Shown here piece by piece: positions 8,230 through 18,126 of a stretch of DNA of 64,000 nucleotides. The notes below the pieces were generated by a model, which saw only the letters and a program-made list of their open reading frames with translations, was not told the origin of the DNA and searched no databases. The first letter of the stretch is position 1, and every line of letters begins with the position of its first letter. The translations under genes were made by a program, and so were the position numbers. Origin of the DNA: Aeromicrobium sp. A1-2 (GTDB lineage Bacteria > Actinomycetota > Actinomycetes > Propionibacteriales > Nocardioidaceae); NCBI RefSeq assembly GCF_003443875.1, contig NZ_CP027482.1, positions 62,001-126,000 on the forward strand. The letters run 5' to 3'.

Positions 8230-9719
8230 GCGGCTCGCTCCTGGTGGCCGGCACGACGTCAGACGCCGGCAAGAGCATCGTCACGACCGGGTTGTGCCGG
8301 GCGTTTGCCCGCCGCGGACTCAAGGTCGCGCCGTACAAGGCGCAGAACATGTCGAACAACTCGATGGTCTGTCAGGGGCCGGACGGGATCGCGGCGGAGA
8401 TCGGTCGGGCGCAGTGGATCCAGGCGCTCGCGGCTCGCGCCACGCCCGAGGCCGCGATGAACCCTGTCCTGCTCAAGCCCGGCGGTGACCGCGCGAGCCA
8501 CGTCGTCGTGATGGGCCAACCGGCCGGGGAGATCTCGTCGGCGGAGTTCATCGGTGGCCGGACCCACCTCGCGTCGGCGGCCCACGCGGCGTACGACGAC
8601 CTGGCCGCCCGCTTCGAGATCGTCGTGAGCGAGGGCGCCGGCAGCCCGACCGAGATCAACCTGCGGGCCGGCGACTACGTCAACATGGGTCTGGCCCGGC
8701 ACGCCGACATCCCGACGATCGTGGTCGGCGACATCGACCGGGGCGGGGTGTTCGCCGCGATGTACGGCACGGTCGCGCTGCTCGAACCGGCCGACCAGCG
8801 GCTCATCGCCGGCTTCGTGGTCAACAAGTTCCGCGGCGACGAGTCACTCCTGGCTCCGGGACTCGACCGGTTGGCCGAGCTGACCGGGCGACGGGTCTTT
8901 GGGGTTCTCCCTTGGAGCCCTGACCTCTGGCTGGACTCCGAGGACGCGCTGGACCTGCAGGGCCGTCGATCGGCCGACCGCGAAGCGGGTCTGCGGGTCG
9001 CGGTCGTCAGGCTGCCGCGGATCAGCAACTTCACCGATGTCGATGCTCTGGGCCTCGAGCCCGACGTCGACGTCGTGTTCGCGAGCCGTCCCCAGGACCT
9101 CGACGGCGCTGACGTCATCGTGCTGCCGGGCACGCGGGCCACGATCTCGGACCTGGCCTGGCTGCGATCGCGGGGGCTCGACCGGGCGATCGTCCGGCAC
9201 GCGGGTGCTGGACGTGCGGTGCTCGGCATCTGCGGTGGCTTCCAGATGCTGGGCCGGACCGTGAGCGATCCTGACGGGGTTGAGGGCTCGGCCGACGCCT
9301 CGGTCGACGGCCTCGGCCTGCTCGACGTCACGACGTCGTTCGCTGCCGACAAGGTGCTTCGCCTGCCGACCGGCACAGCGCTGGGCACCGAAGTGTCGGG
9401 CTACGAGATCCATCACGGCCGGATCACGCCCGGGGGTGACGAGTCATTCCTCGGTGGGGCCCGCTCGACCAACGTTTTCGGCACGATGTGGCACGGCAGC
9501 CTGGAGTCCGACGAGTTCCGCCGCGCGCTGCTGGGCGAGGCGGCCTCGCTGGCCGGTCGGTCGTACGAGCCCTCTGACGTGAGCTTCGCGCAGCGACGCG
9601 AGGCACGGCTGGACCTGCTCGGCGACCTGATGGAGCGTCACCTCGACGTAGACGCCCTGCTCACGCTGTCCACCGCCGGGGCGCCGACTGGCCTGACTGT
9701 CCTGCCCCCGGGCGCATGA
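8226..9719 (+). CDS. cobQ: Cobyric acid synthase (adenosylcobyrinate amidotransferase)
   Basis: Catalyses the four glutamine- and ATP-dependent amidations that turn adenosylcobyrinic acid a,c-diamide into adenosylcobyric acid. The N-terminal dethiobiotin-synthetase-like domain has the modified P-loop [10 protein letters not shown], then [12 protein letters not shown] and [11 protein letters not shown]. The C-terminal class I-like glutaminase domain has the nucleophile in [10 protein letters not shown] and the histidine in GYEIHHG. 497 residues, normal for the family. It starts at GTG 8226 overlapping the preceding stop, and its stop overlaps cobK by ATGA. Confidence 0.97.
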   Translation: MSGSLLVAGTTSDAGKSIVTTGLCRAFARRGLKVAPYKAQNMSNNSMVCQGPDGIAAEIGRAQWIQALAARATPEAAMNPVLLKPGGDRASHVVVMGQPAGEISSAEFIGGRTHLASAAHAAYDDLAARFEIVVSEGAGSPTEINLRAGDYVNMGLARHADIPTIVVGDIDRGGVFAAMYGTVALLEPADQRLIAGFVVNKFRGDESLLAPGLDRLAELTGRRVFGVLPWSPDLWLDSEDALDLQGRRSADREAGLRVAVVRLPRISNFTDVDALGLEPDVDVVFASRPQDLDGADVIVLPGTRATISDLAWLRSRGLDRAIVRHAGAGRAVLGICGGFQMLGRTVSDPDGVEGSADASVDGLGLLDVTTSFAADKVLRLPTGTALGTEVSGYEIHHGRITPGGDESFLGGARSTNVFGTMWHGSLESDEFRRALLGEAASLAGRSYEPSDVSFAQRREARLDLLGDLMERHLDVDALLTLSTAGAPTGLTVLPPGA

Positions 9720-10456
9720 CCGTCCTGGTGCTCGGCGGGACGGCCGAGGCGCGCGAGCTGGCGGTGCTGCTGCAGGACGCCCAGGTCCGGTTCCTGTCGT
9801 CGTTGGCGGGTCGGGTCGCGCGACCCCGGCTGCCGGTCGGTGCGGTCCAGATCGGTGGGTTCGGCGGGGTGCCGGGCCTGCGGTCGTACCTCATGGAGAT
9901 GCGCATCGCAGCGGTCGTTGACGCGACCCACCCGTTCGCGACGGGCATGAGCGCGAACGCGCTGGCTGCGTGCACCGCGGACGGCATCCCGCTGCTCCGG
10001 CTCGAGCGCCCGGGCTGGGCCGGAGCGGTCGGCGCAGACCGTTGGCACTGGGTCGACGACCACGACGCGGCGGCTGCCCTGACGGCGACGCTCGGGCGCC
10101 GGCCCTTCCTCACAGTGGGGCGGCAGTCGTTGGGTCGGTTCGTCGGGCCGCTGGCCGAGCAACGGGCGCTGGTCCGCGTGGTCGACGAGCCAGACCTCGC
10201 GCTCCCGGAGCCATGGACGTTGCTGCTGAGTCGCGGGCCGTACGACCTGGCTGGTGAGCGCGCGCTGATGGCCGATGTCGACGTGCTGGTCACCAAGGAC
10301 TCCGGGGGCAGCCACACCTGGGCCAAGATGCAGGTCGCCGACGAGACGGATCTGCCGGTCGTGATCGTCCGCCGTCAGGCCACGGCGGCCGGGGCCGAGG
10401 TCGTCAGCGACCCGAGCGCCGCGGCCGCGTGGGTCGTCGCGCGATCAGGACGCTGA
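9716..10456 (+). CDS. cobK: Precorrin-6A reductase
   Basis: NADPH-dependent reductase giving precorrin-6B from precorrin-6A in the aerobic pathway. Family marks in order are [14 protein letters not shown] at the N-terminus, [39 protein letters not shown] and [16 protein letters not shown]. 246 residues, full length. It is the last gene of the riboswitch-led + strand operon, and its 3' end overlaps the convergent cobD by 53 bases. No terminator hairpin is evident there. Confidence 0.96.
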   Translation: MTVLVLGGTAEARELAVLLQDAQVRFLSSLAGRVARPRLPVGAVQIGGFGGVPGLRSYLMEMRIAAVVDATHPFATGMSANALAACTADGIPLLRLERPGWAGAVGADRWHWVDDHDAAAALTATLGRRPFLTVGRQSLGRFVGPLAEQRALVRVVDEPDLALPEPWTLLLSRGPYDLAGERALMADVDVLVTKDSGGSHTWAKMQVADETDLPVVIVRRQATAAGAEVVSDPSAAAAWVVARSGR

Positions 10457-11354
10457 CCGCGAGAGCGCCGAGGCCTACCGCGTCGGCCAGACGTACCGCC
10501 CGGTCGATGTCGTCGGGCAGGGCGACGGGTCCGTCGCCGAGCGTCGGCCGGTGCTCGACCCGGTCCCCGTACGTGTTGGTGCCGCCGAGCTGGACGCCGA
10601 GGGCGCCGGCGAATGCCGCCTCGACCGGGCCGGCATTCGGGCTGGGGTGCCGGCGGGCGTCGCGGGTCCAGATGCGCAGGGCCTCGGTGGGACGACCGCC
10701 GACGAGGGGGGCGAAGGTCGCGGCGAGGAGCGCGGCGAACCGGGCTGGCACGAGATTGAGCACGTCGTCGAGCCGCGCCGAGGCCCAGCCGAACTCACGG
10801 TGGCGGGGGCTCAGGTGGCCGACCATCGCGTCGAGCGTGTTGGCCGCGCGATAGGCCAGCAGCCCGCCGGTGCCGCCGAGCGCCCCGGCCAGCAGGGGTG
10901 CCACGACGGCGTCCGAGGTGTTCTCCGCGACCGACTCGACGGTCGCTCGGGAGATCTCGCGGACGTCCAGGTGCGAGGGATCGCGACCGACCAGATGGGT
11001 GAGCTGCTGGCGGGCTGCGGGCAGGTCGTCGGCGTCGAGCCAGCACTGCACCTGGGTTGCCTCCCGCCCGAGTGAGCGCCCGCCGAGCACCGACCAGGTC
11101 GCGGCGGCCGTGACGACTGTCCGGAGGAGGGGCCGGGCCGTGGTCGTCCGATCCGTGAGCAGCCCGGCCACGGCCGGGAGCCCGACGAGGGCGGCGGTGT
11201 AGGCGACCCCTCGACCGCGGTCGTCACGATGCACCCGGCGCTCGACGGCGTACGCGATGGTGCCGAAGCCGGCGACGGGATGGAACCGCGAGGGATCGCC
11301 GAAGGCCCGGTCCGCGGCGAAACCGAGGACGAGTCCTGCCGCGCGTGCGCGCAT
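10404..11354 (-). CDS. cobD: Adenosylcobinamide-phosphate synthase (CbiB/CobD)
   Basis: Membrane enzyme attaching (R)-1-amino-2-propanol O-2-phosphate to adenosylcobyric acid. Recognisable by [21 protein letters not shown] near the start, [38 protein letters not shown] and a C-terminal [19 protein letters not shown]; several hydrophobic helices. 316 residues. It is transcribed alone, divergent from cobU with about 50 bases between the starts, and overlaps the cobK 3' end. No riboswitch is visible in that short gap. Confidence 0.96.
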   Translation of the reverse strand: MRARAAGLVLGFAADRAFGDPSRFHPVAGFGTIAYAVERRVHRDDRGRGVAYTAALVGLPAVAGLLTDRTTTARPLLRTVVTAAATWSVLGGRSLGREATQVQCWLDADDLPAARQQLTHLVGRDPSHLDVREISRATVESVAENTSDAVVAPLLAGALGGTGGLLAYRAANTLDAMVGHLSPRHREFGWASARLDDVLNLVPARFAALLAATFAPLVGGRPTEALRIWTRDARRHPSPNAGPVEAAFAGALGVQLGGTNTYGDRVEHRPTLGDGPVALPDDIDRAVRLADAVGLGALAVSVLIARRPTRPRRSGR

Positions 11355-11404
11355 CGGGCCTCCTGAGTGGGTCGGTAGGGTGAGATTGACACTAACGAGG
11401 TGCG

Positions 11405-11935
11405 ATGAAGGTCCTGATCACGGGCGGCGTCCGTTCCGGTAAGTCATTCCATGCCGAGTCGCTGTTGCTGGCCGAGCCGCGGGTCACGTATGTCGCGCCC
11501 GGTCCTCCGGCCGATGCCGACGCCGATCCAGAGTGGGCCGCACGGATCACGATCCACCAGGATCGCCGCCCTTCGCACTGGACCACGGTCGAGACGACCG
11601 ACCTCGCCACGGCCATATCGGAGGCAGAGGGGGCCGTGCTGATCGACTGTCTCGGCACCTGGGTCACGGCGATGATCGACGAGCTCGACGGCTGGGCCTC
11701 GGTCCGCGAGGACTGGGAGCCCGTGCTGTTCGAGCGGCTCGACGAGGCCCTGGCGGCGATCTCGGCGCACGACGGCACGGTCGTCGCGGTGACCAACGAG
11801 GTCGGCATGAGCGTCGTCCCCGAACGCCGCTCCGGGCGAGTCTTCCGTGACGTGCTCGGCACCGTCAACCAACGCGTCGCCGAGGAGTGCGAAGACGTCC
11901 TGCTGGTCGTTGCTGGACGTGTGCTCAAGCTCTGA
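11405..11935 (+). CDS. cobU: Adenosylcobinamide kinase / adenosylcobinamide-phosphate guanylyltransferase
   Basis: Bifunctional enzyme of nucleotide loop assembly: it phosphorylates adenosylcobinamide and then guanylylates it. The P-loop is GGVRSGKS at residues 7-14. Other marks are TYVAPGPPAD, IDCLGTWVTAM and VVAVTNEVGMSVVP ahead of the conserved FRDVLGTVNQ. 176 residues. The start ATG 11405 follows AACGAGGT. The gene is monocistronic here and faces cobS, with a hairpin-bearing spacer between the two. Confidence 0.96.
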   Translation: MKVLITGGVRSGKSFHAESLLLAEPRVTYVAPGPPADADADPEWAARITIHQDRRPSHWTTVETTDLATAISEAEGAVLIDCLGTWVTAMIDELDGWASVREDWEPVLFERLDEALAAISAHDGTVVAVTNEVGMSVVPERRSGRVFRDVLGTVNQRVAEECEDVLLVVAGRVLKL

Positions 11936-11948
11936 CCACCCCTGCAGC

Positions 11949-12056
11949 GGTTTACCAGGTTCTCCAGGTAACTCATCACTTATCCAGGCTGACGACGACT
12001 CCTCCGGGTGAATTTGCCCGGGGAAGAGAGGGTTTACCAGGTTCTCCTGGTAAACC
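11949..12056. terminator. Two related hairpins between convergent cobU and cobS (probable bidirectional terminator)
   Basis: 12031-12056 is a perfect inverted repeat (arms GGTTTACCAGG and CCTGGTAAACC, loop TTCT). 11949-11971 is a diverged copy beginning with the same GGTTTACCAGGTTCTCC. A third small repeat, CCGGG...CCCGG, lies at 12004-12021. No T-tract follows, so the terminator role rests on position between converging genes; a small mobile palindrome family is the alternative. Confidence 0.6.
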
Positions 12057-12066
12057 GCGGATGTCG

Positions 12067-12822
12067 TCAAGAGGCGGCGACAAGCAGGGCCGCGAGGCTG
12101 ATCTCGACGCAGGCGCCGAAGATGTCACCCGTCACCCCGCCGAGGCGGCTCATGGCGCGACGGATCACGGCGGTCACGATGAGCAGCGCAACGCCGGCGC
12201 ACACGAGCCCGCGCCACCACGGCTCGTCGACCAGCACGAACGCGCCGCACATCAGGGCCGTCAGAACGGTCCACGACGCCACCGTCACCACGGGGTGGAT
12301 GCTCTCGACGTACGTCGCCCCGAGGCCGTCGCTGCGGGCGCCGGGCACACCGCGCATGCACGTCACGACGACGGCCCCGCGCGAGACGCACACCAGCAGG
12401 GCGGCGAGCCAGGGCCCGTTCGGCATCGCGGCGATCGACACCAGCGCGCCGGCCTGCGCGCCGAGCACCACGACGAGCGCACCCGCTCCGGCCGGGCCTG
12501 TGTCGCCGGTCTTCATGACCGCGAGGGAGCGCTCGCGGTCGTACGACGCGGTGAGGCCGTCGGCGGTGTCGGCGAGTCCGTCAAGGTGGAACGCCCGACT
12601 GCCCAGAGCCAGCGCACCGACAGCGACCGCGGCGACGCCGAGGGGAGCCAGCGACAGCTCGCGCCCGCCCCACAGGACGAGCGCGACGAGGAGGCCGAGC
12701 GGCACGACGGCCAGCGGTGCCAGCACCATCGACGGACCGGTGATCTCCCGGGCGGCGCTGCGCGGGGGCTTGACCGGGATCGCGGTCAGGGTGCCGACAG
12801 CGAAACGCCAGGACTCGATCAT
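12067..12822 (-). CDS. cobS: Adenosylcobinamide-GDP ribazoletransferase (cobalamin synthase)
   Basis: Integral membrane enzyme joining adenosylcobinamide-GDP to alpha-ribazole (phosphate), the last assembly step. Marks are WRFAVGTLTAIPV at the N-terminus, the metal/substrate motif FHLDGLADTADGL and VMKTGDTGPAGAGALVVVL, with hydrophobic spans throughout. 251 residues. Its ATG overlaps the cobT stop (ATGA). It is the last gene of the cbiMNQO-cobT-cobS operon controlled by the riboswitch at 16.6 kb. Confidence 0.96.
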   Translation of the reverse strand: MIESWRFAVGTLTAIPVKPPRSAAREITGPSMVLAPLAVVPLGLLVALVLWGGRELSLAPLGVAAVAVGALALGSRAFHLDGLADTADGLTASYDRERSLAVMKTGDTGPAGAGALVVVLGAQAGALVSIAAMPNGPWLAALLVCVSRGAVVVTCMRGVPGARSDGLGATYVESIHPVVTVASWTVLTALMCGAFVLVDEPWWRGLVCAGVALLIVTAVIRRAMSRLGGVTGDIFGACVEISLAALLVAAS

Positions 12823-13847
12823 GCGAGCTCGGAGAGCAGCAGGACGTCAGCGAGCAGCAGGGCCGCCGAGCGGATCAGCGGCACCGCCGCGACAGCGCCG
12901 CTTCCCTCACCGAGCCGCATCCCCAGATCGAGGACGGGCTCAAGACCCAGCTTGTCCAGCGCCAGTATCTGCGCGGGCTCGGTCGAGCGGTGCCCGGCGG
13001 CGAACCACGCAGCGGCCCCGGGCGCGAGTCGGTCCGCGACGACTGCGGCGGCGACCGAGATGACGCCGTCAAGCAGCACCGGGACGCCGGCGCGAGCGGC
13101 TGCGGCCATGAATCCTGCGGCCGCGGCCAGATCGGCACTGCCCAGAGCCGTCAGCATCTCGACCGGGTCGGCCGACCGGTCGCCGGCGCGGTCGAGGGCT
13201 TGCTGGACGATCGCGACCTTGTGATCGAGCGCTCGCTCGTCGATCCCGGTGCCGCGGCCCGTGACCTCGACGGCCGGGAGCCCCAGCGATGCGGCAATCA
13301 GGGCCGCGGCGGGAGTCGTGTTGCCGATGCCCATGTCGCCACTGATCAGCAGCTGTGCGCCCGCCGCGATCTCCTCGGCGGCGATCGATTGGCCTGCTGC
13401 GATGGCCTGGCGGGTCTCGTCGGGCGTGAGCGCATCCTCGAGGTGGATCGCGCCACTGCCGCGGCGCACCTTGTACGCCGTGACCTCGGGGGCCACACCG
13501 TGCAGGTCGTCATCGACGGCGATGTCGAGGACCCGGACGGTCACGCCGTGCTGGGCAGCGAGCACCGAGACACCGGCCCGGCCGGCGAGGAACGTGCGCA
13601 CCATCGCCGGGGTGATCTCCTTGGGGAAGGCCGACACGCCGTGGTCGGCGACACCGTGGTCGCCTGCGAAGATCACGGCTCTGACCCGGTCGACCGGCGC
13701 AGGCGGGACTTGGCCCTGCGTCGCGGCAACCCAGACGGCCAGGTCGCCGAGTCGTCCGAGGGCGCCGGGCGGGGTCGCGAGGCCGGCGAGACGTTCCGCG
13801 GCGGCATCGCGTAGGGACTTCGAGGGGGGTGTCACGGGGGTGGTCAT
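12819..13847 (-). CDS. cobT: Nicotinate-nucleotide--dimethylbenzimidazole phosphoribosyltransferase
   Basis: Activates the lower ligand by forming alpha-ribazole phosphate. Family blocks are [62 protein letters not shown] and a C-terminal [21 protein letters not shown] with the catalytic Glu. 342 residues from ATG 13847; upstream in-frame extensions are non-coding by content. It overlaps the end of the cbiO-type ATPase gene by four bases and cobS at its own end. Confidence 0.96.
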   Translation of the reverse strand: MTTPVTPPSKSLRDAAAERLAGLATPPGALGRLGDLAVWVAATQGQVPPAPVDRVRAVIFAGDHGVADHGVSAFPKEITPAMVRTFLAGRAGVSVLAAQHGVTVRVLDIAVDDDLHGVAPEVTAYKVRRGSGAIHLEDALTPDETRQAIAAGQSIAAEEIAAGAQLLISGDMGIGNTTPAAALIAASLGLPAVEVTGRGTGIDERALDHKVAIVQQALDRAGDRSADPVEMLTALGSADLAAAAGFMAAAARAGVPVLLDGVISVAAAVVADRLAPGAAAWFAAGHRSTEPAQILALDKLGLEPVLDLGMRLGEGSGAVAAVPLIRSAALLLADVLLLSELA

Positions 13848-14707
13848 GTGCGCTCCTGGTGGGATGGGCGGGCCGACGCGTGCTCGCGCACCGCGGCATG
13901 GATCTCGGCCAGTGACGTGGCGCGGGTCTCGGTCGTCACGAGGCCGTCTGCGGCGAGACGACGGCTCAGGTCGAGCGGCCAGGGCATCCGCAGTCGGGCC
14001 GACTGCAGCAGCTCGGCATCTCCGAGCAGCTCGACCGGATCGCCCTGGACGATCATCCGGTCGTGCGCAACGGCGACGGAGTCCGCCCACGCGACCGCGA
14101 GCGAGACGTCATGGGTCGACAGGACGACCGTCGTGTCGTGCTGCTCGAGCCGCTCCAGCGCGACCATCAGCTCGTCGACGCCGGCCGGGTCGAGCCCGGC
14201 TGTCGGCTCGTCGAGCAGCAGCACGCACGGGCGCATCGCCACCGCGCCGGCCGTCGCGACGCGCTTGCGCTCGCCGTACGAGAGCTGGTGGGTCGGCCGG
14301 CGGCGCAGGTGCTCGATGCCCAGCAGGGACAGGGCCTCGTCGACACGGGAGCGGACCTCTGCGTCATCGAGACCCAGATTCATCGGACCGAAGGAGACGT
14401 CCTGGAAGACATCTGCGGAGAACAGCTGGTCGTCGGGATCCTGCAGGACCAGTTGCACTTCTTGGCGGTGGCGCCGTAGTCCCTTGCGGTCGTACGAGAT
14501 CGGCTTGTCGTCGAGCAGGACCTGGCCGGCATCGGGACGGAGGCTGCCGGCCAGGCAACGCAGAATCGTGGTCTTGCCCGAGCCGTTGGCCCCCAGGAGG
14601 GCCAGGCGCGTCGCCGGAGCGATCTCGAGGGTCGTGCCCGCCAGGACGGTGCCGGTCCCGGTGTAGGCCACCGTCACGGCATCGGCGCGCAGGCTGCGAT
14701 GGCTCAT
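13844..14707 (-). CDS. cbiO: Cobalt ECF transporter ATPase CbiO
   Basis: 287-residue single ABC ATPase for cobalt import. Walker [10 protein letters not shown] (about residues 37-45), Q-loop [22 protein letters not shown], signature LSYGERKR, Walker [14 protein letters not shown] and H-loop STHD. The DPDDQLF Q-loop is typical of metal ECF ATPases. The start ATG 14707 overlaps the cbiQ stop and the gene runs into cobT with a further overlap, linking cobalt supply to loop assembly. Confidence 0.95.
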   Translation of the reverse strand: MSHRSLRADAVTVAYTGTGTVLAGTTLEIAPATRLALLGANGSGKTTILRCLAGSLRPDAGQVLLDDKPISYDRKGLRRHRQEVQLVLQDPDDQLFSADVFQDVSFGPMNLGLDDAEVRSRVDEALSLLGIEHLRRRPTHQLSYGERKRVATAGAVAMRPCVLLLDEPTAGLDPAGVDELMVALERLEQHDTTVVLSTHDVSLAVAWADSVAVAHDRMIVQGDPVELLGDAELLQSARLRMPWPLDLSRRLAADGLVTTETRATSLAEIHAAVREHASARPSHQERT

Positions 14708-15462
14708 GCGGCGATGCCCGTGGTGAGGGCGGCGAGCGACACGAGGGCGACGAGCGTTGCGCCGCCCGCGACGAGGAACGCCGGAGAGCTTGGCGTCGGA
14801 TCGTCGAGCGTGCGCAACGATGCCGTCAGCTCTCGGCCTGCGAGCCCCTGCTCGAGCCGTCGGGCGCGGGACCACGACCTGGTCAGGATGGCGGCGGTCA
14901 GCATCCCGGCTGAACGCAGCGATCGCCGCAGCGAGCTGTAGCCCAGCCGCGCGGCCTGTGATTCTCGAATCGTCCCGACCGAGTCGAGCAGAATGAACAG
15001 CATCCGGTAGATGAGCCCCGCGACCTCGACGCACGCCTCCGGCAGACGCAATCGGCGCAGGCCGGCCAGCAGGTCGACCATCGGGGTCGTCATCGCGAGG
15101 AGCAGCATCGCCGATGTGCCGGCGATCGCGTGGCCGGCCACACCGAGGGCACGATGCGTGCTCTCGGCGGTCACGGTGAGTCCCAGCCCGTCGCCCGTTG
15201 TGAGCACGACGGCCACCGAGATGCACCCGATCACGATGAACAGTGCCGGTCCCCGCAGGGCTCGGGCCACGAGTCCTGCGGGCGTGCCCGCCCGGGTGAC
15301 GAGCAGCCCCAGGGCGACCGCAGCAACCAGCGGGCTGGTCGGCCAGGGCGGCAGCACCGCGGCCGTCAGCAGCAGTCCGAGGCTCAGGCACGCCTTGTCA
15401 CGCACCGCGCGTTCGCGCCACCGGCTCGACCAGGCGGCATCGTCGATCGCGAGGCCCTTCAT
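14704..15462 (-). CDS. cbiQ: Cobalt ECF transporter T component CbiQ
   Basis: 252-residue membrane coupling protein with spans such as [33 protein letters not shown] and [19 protein letters not shown]. Cytoplasmic helices contain [20 protein letters not shown] and [14 protein letters not shown], the latter resembling the Ala-Arg-Gly coupling motif (here LAGRE). The start ATG 15462 ([11 protein letters not shown]) overlaps the cbiN stop. Order M-N-Q-O is the classical cobalt system. Confidence 0.93.
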   Translation of the reverse strand: MKGLAIDDAAWSSRWRERAVRDKACLSLGLLLTAAVLPPWPTSPLVAAVALGLLVTRAGTPAGLVARALRGPALFIVIGCISVAVVLTTGDGLGLTVTAESTHRALGVAGHAIAGTSAMLLLAMTTPMVDLLAGLRRLRLPEACVEVAGLIYRMLFILLDSVGTIRESQAARLGYSSLRRSLRSAGMLTAAILTRSWSRARRLEQGLAGRELTASLRTLDDPTPSSPAFLVAGGATLVALVSLAALTTGIAA

Positions 15463-15800
15463 GGTTGGCCGGGCGTGGGCGAGGACGCTCGGGCGATGAT
15501 CGCCTCGGCCCGCCGTCGACCTCGCAGCGCGCCGAGGCAGTAGCCGAGCGCCATCCCGCCGAGTGCGGCCTGGATCGCGAACAGCCCCGACTCGACCTCG
15601 CCGGATGAGGGGGTGAAGACCGAAGTGAACCACGGCTCGTAGTCGGGGTTGTCCTTCTCGATCTGCGAAGTTGCCGCGCTGTCGCTGCCGACGAAACGGT
15701 CGCCGGAGACGCTGCGACGTGAGTCCAGGACGAGGGCAACACCGACGATCGCGACGATCCCGGTGATCAGCAGCATCGTGATGGCTGTGGAGCGACGCAT
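15459..15800 (-). CDS. cbiN: Cobalt transport protein CbiN
   Basis: 113-residue small auxiliary membrane protein required with CbiM for cobalt uptake. One helix at the N-terminus (ITMLLITGIVAIVGVALVL), an exposed loop with FVGSDSAA and NPDYEPWF that matches the CbiN family, a second helix (LFAIQAALGGMALGYCLGAL) and a basic tail. It starts one base before the cbiM stop codon and overlaps cbiQ. Confidence 0.93.
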   Translation of the reverse strand: MRRSTAITMLLITGIVAIVGVALVLDSRRSVSGDRFVGSDSAATSQIEKDNPDYEPWFTSVFTPSSGEVESGLFAIQAALGGMALGYCLGALRGRRRAEAIIARASSPTPGQP

Positions 15801-15801
15801 G

Positions 15802-16497
15802 TCAGGCCCCCGTCGTTTCGGTCGGGCTGGGCGCTGGCGCCTTGAGCACACCGAGCCGGATGAGCTCAGGTGCTGCGAGGTCGCGCAGCAGGCGGAAGAC
15901 CAGCACGCCGAGCAGGCCCTCGGCGATCGCCAGCGGGATCTGGGTGACGGCGAAGATCGACAGGAACTTGGTCGCTGCGCCGAGCACCCCACTGCTGGGG
16001 TCGGGGAAGGCCAGAGCCAGTTGCATCGACGTGACGCAGTACGTCGACAGGTCGGCCAGGGCCATGGCCGCGAAGACCGACGCCGACAGGCCACCGCCGA
16101 TCAGCCCGACGAGCCGGTAGGCGCCGTAGCCGACCCACGGGCCGACGACCGCCATCGAGAAGGCGTTCGCCCCCAGGGTCGTGATGCCGCCGTGGCCCAG
16201 GAGGAGGGCCTGGAACAGCAGGACGACCGTGCCCAGGAAGGCCATGACGGGGGGTTTGAAGAGCACCGCCCCGAAGCCCGTCCCGGTGGGGTGGCTCGAG
16301 CTGCCCGTGACGGACGGGAGCTTGATGGCCGACAGGACGAAGGTGAACGCCCCGGCGGCTCCGAGCAACAGCTTGGTCTCGGGATCGTCCCGCACCTGGC
16401 GGACGACGGACCGGCCGCCGTGGATGACGAACGGGGCTGCGGCCAGGGTCCAGACTGCGGCGTGGACCGGGGGCAGGAAGCCTTCGGCGATGTGCAT
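15802..16497 (-). CDS. cbiM: Cobalt transport protein CbiM (S component)
   Basis: 231 residues. The mature-like N-terminus [10 protein letters not shown] supplies the Met1/His2 metal ligands typical of CbiM/NikM, and [20 protein letters not shown] is the conserved metal-binding loop. Multiple transmembrane spans. First gene of the cbiMNQO-cobT-cobS operon, with TAGGAG just upstream and a cobalamin riboswitch about 40 bases further. Cobalt rather than nickel follows from the context and the CbiN/CbiQ partners. Confidence 0.96.
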   Translation of the reverse strand: MHIAEGFLPPVHAAVWTLAAAPFVIHGGRSVVRQVRDDPETKLLLGAAGAFTFVLSAIKLPSVTGSSSHPTGTGFGAVLFKPPVMAFLGTVVLLFQALLLGHGGITTLGANAFSMAVVGPWVGYGAYRLVGLIGGGLSASVFAAMALADLSTYCVTSMQLALAFPDPSSGVLGAATKFLSIFAVTQIPLAIAEGLLGVLVFRLLRDLAAPELIRLGVLKAPAPSPTETTGA

Positions 16498-16534
16498 GTA
16501 ACTCTCCTAGGATGACGCGTCCAGATGAGCGAGG

Positions 16535-16640
16535 CAGCGGTGAAGTCTCTGACTTCCGGATCGTGATTCGACCCGGTCACAGTGGCGCGACCGTCCCGGA
16601 TTTTCGCCGGGTTCCTTGCACCGTTGCCTTGAGCTCGCTC
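16535..16640 (-). promoter_or_regulatory. Cobalamin riboswitch upstream of cbiM
   Basis: Read on the - strand: GGTGCAAGGAACCCGGCG, AAAATCCGGGACGGTCGCG, CCACTGTGACCGGG and, at the 3' side, GGAAGTCAGAGACTTCACCGC (B12-box region). All parts of the class I cobalamin riboswitch core are present in order. It controls the cobalt transporter operon. Ends are approximate. Confidence 0.93.
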
Positions 16641-16675
16641 AGTTTGGCACAGAGTTGAGGGTGGGAACGGGGTGT

Positions 16676-17137
16676 TCATGTGGCCGGCAGGCGGACGGTC
16701 ACCTCCTGGTTGTCCGGGTCGATGTGTGTGATCGAGCCGTTGGCAGGGAGCTCGGGGCGTTGCCCGCTGAGCAGGCCCACGGCGAGGCCGATCGTGTCGC
16801 CGTGGCTGACCACGACGGTGTGGTCGGGGAGGTCGCGGTCCAGGATTTGTCGCACCCTGACGAGCACTCCGACCATCGACTCCTCGAGCCCCTTCTCCAG
16901 CAGCATGGCGTCCTCCTCGACCTCGAGCCCCAGGCGTGCGGCGATGATGTCGGCGGTCTCGCGCGCTCGGACGGCGGGCGAGGTCAGGACGCGTACGACG
17001 CCGTGCCCCACCAGTGCCTCGGCGGCATCGGTGGCCTGTTCACGACCCAGCTCGGTCAGCGGAGGACTCAGCTCGTGGCCCTGCATGCGGTCGATGACGT
17101 TCCACGTGGACTGGCCGTGGCGTACCCAGAAGATCAT
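16676..17137 (-). CDS. Histidine phosphatase family protein, candidate alpha-ribazole phosphatase
   Basis: 153-residue phosphoglycerate-mutase-like phosphatase. The phosphohistidine motif is FWVRHGQSTWN (residues 3-13), then LTELGREQA, VLTSPAVRARETADIIA and the second catalytic His in VVVSHGDT. Its ATG overlaps the stop of cobA, so it closes the riboswitch-controlled - strand cob operon. That placement makes removal of the 5'-phosphate from alpha-ribazole phosphate or cobalamin phosphate the likeliest role (CobC of enteric nomenclature). It is shorter than many family members, and substrate cannot be read from the sequence. Confidence 0.8.
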   Translation of the reverse strand: MIFWVRHGQSTWNVIDRMQGHELSPPLTELGREQATDAAEALVGHGVVRVLTSPAVRARETADIIAARLGLEVEEDAMLLEKGLEESMVGVLVRVRQILDRDLPDHTVVVSHGDTIGLAVGLLSGQRPELPANGSITHIDPDNQEVTVRLPAT

Positions 17138-18126
17138 GCGCGGTGTCCATCCGTGAGGCCGGCAATCTGCGCCACGTCGCCGATGACAGCGACGGCGGGC
17201 GGTTTGATGCCGGCTGTGGTGTCGGCGATCGTTCCGAGGGTCGCCCGGACGACGTGCTGACTGGGCAACGAGCCGTCGGCGACCACCGCCGCGGGTGTGT
17301 CGGCGGGGAGTCCACCGGACACCAGCGCGGCGCAGATCGCGCCGAGCGTACGGACGCCCATCAGCACGACGATCGTCGTGCCGGACGCGGCGAGCGCGGC
17401 GTAGTCGATCGTGGATTCGGGGTGCCCGGGCGGGACGTGGCCCGAGACGACAGTGAATCCCTGGGTCAGGCCGCGATGCGTGACGGGGATGCCGGCCAGG
17501 GCTGGCGCGGCGATCGCCGAGGTCACTCCGGGGATCACGCGAGTCTGGATGCCCGCGTCATGACAGGCCAGCAGCTCTTCGCCGCCACGCCCGAACACGA
17601 AGTTGTCGCCGCCCTTGAGCCGCACGACGTGCCGGCCGGACTTGGCCTGCTCGACCAGGATCTGGTTGATGTCGGCCTGGCTCGTCGAACGTCCGCCGGG
17701 GATCTTGGCGACGTCGACGACCTCGACGTCCGGGCGGGCCCAGGCCAGCGCCGCCAGCGGGGCGAGTCGGTCGGTCACGATGACGTCGGCGGTCTCGATC
17801 GCGGCCCGCCCGGCAACCGTGATGAGGCCCGGATCGCCGGGCCCGCCGCCCACCAGCGTCACGCTGCCGGTGCCCAGGATGCGACGCTCGTCGGGGTCCA
17901 CGACCTGCTGGGTCAGCACGATGCCGGCGCGACTCACGTCGGCCAGCTCGACCTCACGGGCGTGCCACGTGATCAGTCCACGATCGGCCAGATCCTCCAA
18001 CGACGCGGTCACGCGCGATGCCACCACCGTGACAACGGCGCGGGCATCCAGCAGGGCAGCGGCCTGACCCGCGGCACGGGCGTCGCCGCCGACCACGAGT
18101 GCCGGGGTCCCGGGGGTCACGTCCAT
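17134..18126 (-). CDS. cobA: Uroporphyrinogen-III C-methyltransferase with reduced siroheme-synthase-like N-terminus
   Basis: SAM-dependent enzyme making precorrin-2, the entry to corrin synthesis. The SUMT domain occupies residues about 86-330: VTLVGGGPGDPGLITVAG, DVIVTDRLAP, VRLKGGDNFVFGRGGEE, VIPGVTSAIAAPALAGIPVTHRG and VVLMGVRTLG. Residues 1-85 (ALVVGGDARAAGQAAALL, VVTVVASRVTASLEDLA) look like the nucleotide-binding start of a CysG-type dehydrogenase/chelatase domain but are far shorter than a complete one. The protein is therefore probably a pure methyltransferase. It overlaps the cobB-cobC fusion by about ten bases and the phosphatase gene by four. Confidence 0.93.
   Translation of the reverse strand: MDVTPGTPALVVGGDARAAGQAAALLDARAVVTVVASRVTASLEDLADRGLITWHAREVELADVSRAGIVLTQQVVDPDERRILGTGSVTLVGGGPGDPGLITVAGRAAIETADVIVTDRLAPLAALAWARPDVEVVDVAKIPGGRSTSQADINQILVEQAKSGRHVVRLKGGDNFVFGRGGEELLACHDAGIQTRVIPGVTSAIAAPALAGIPVTHRGLTQGFTVVSGHVPPGHPESTIDYAALAASGTTIVVLMGVRTLGAICAALVSGGLPADTPAAVVADGSLPSQHVVRATLGTIADTTAGIKPPAVAVIGDVAQIAGLTDGHRA

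Noticed and set aside
16676-17137. Glycolytic phosphoglycerate mutase
   Set aside because: At 153 residues it is too short and it is translationally coupled to cobA; a small-molecule phosphatase in cobalamin assembly fits better.
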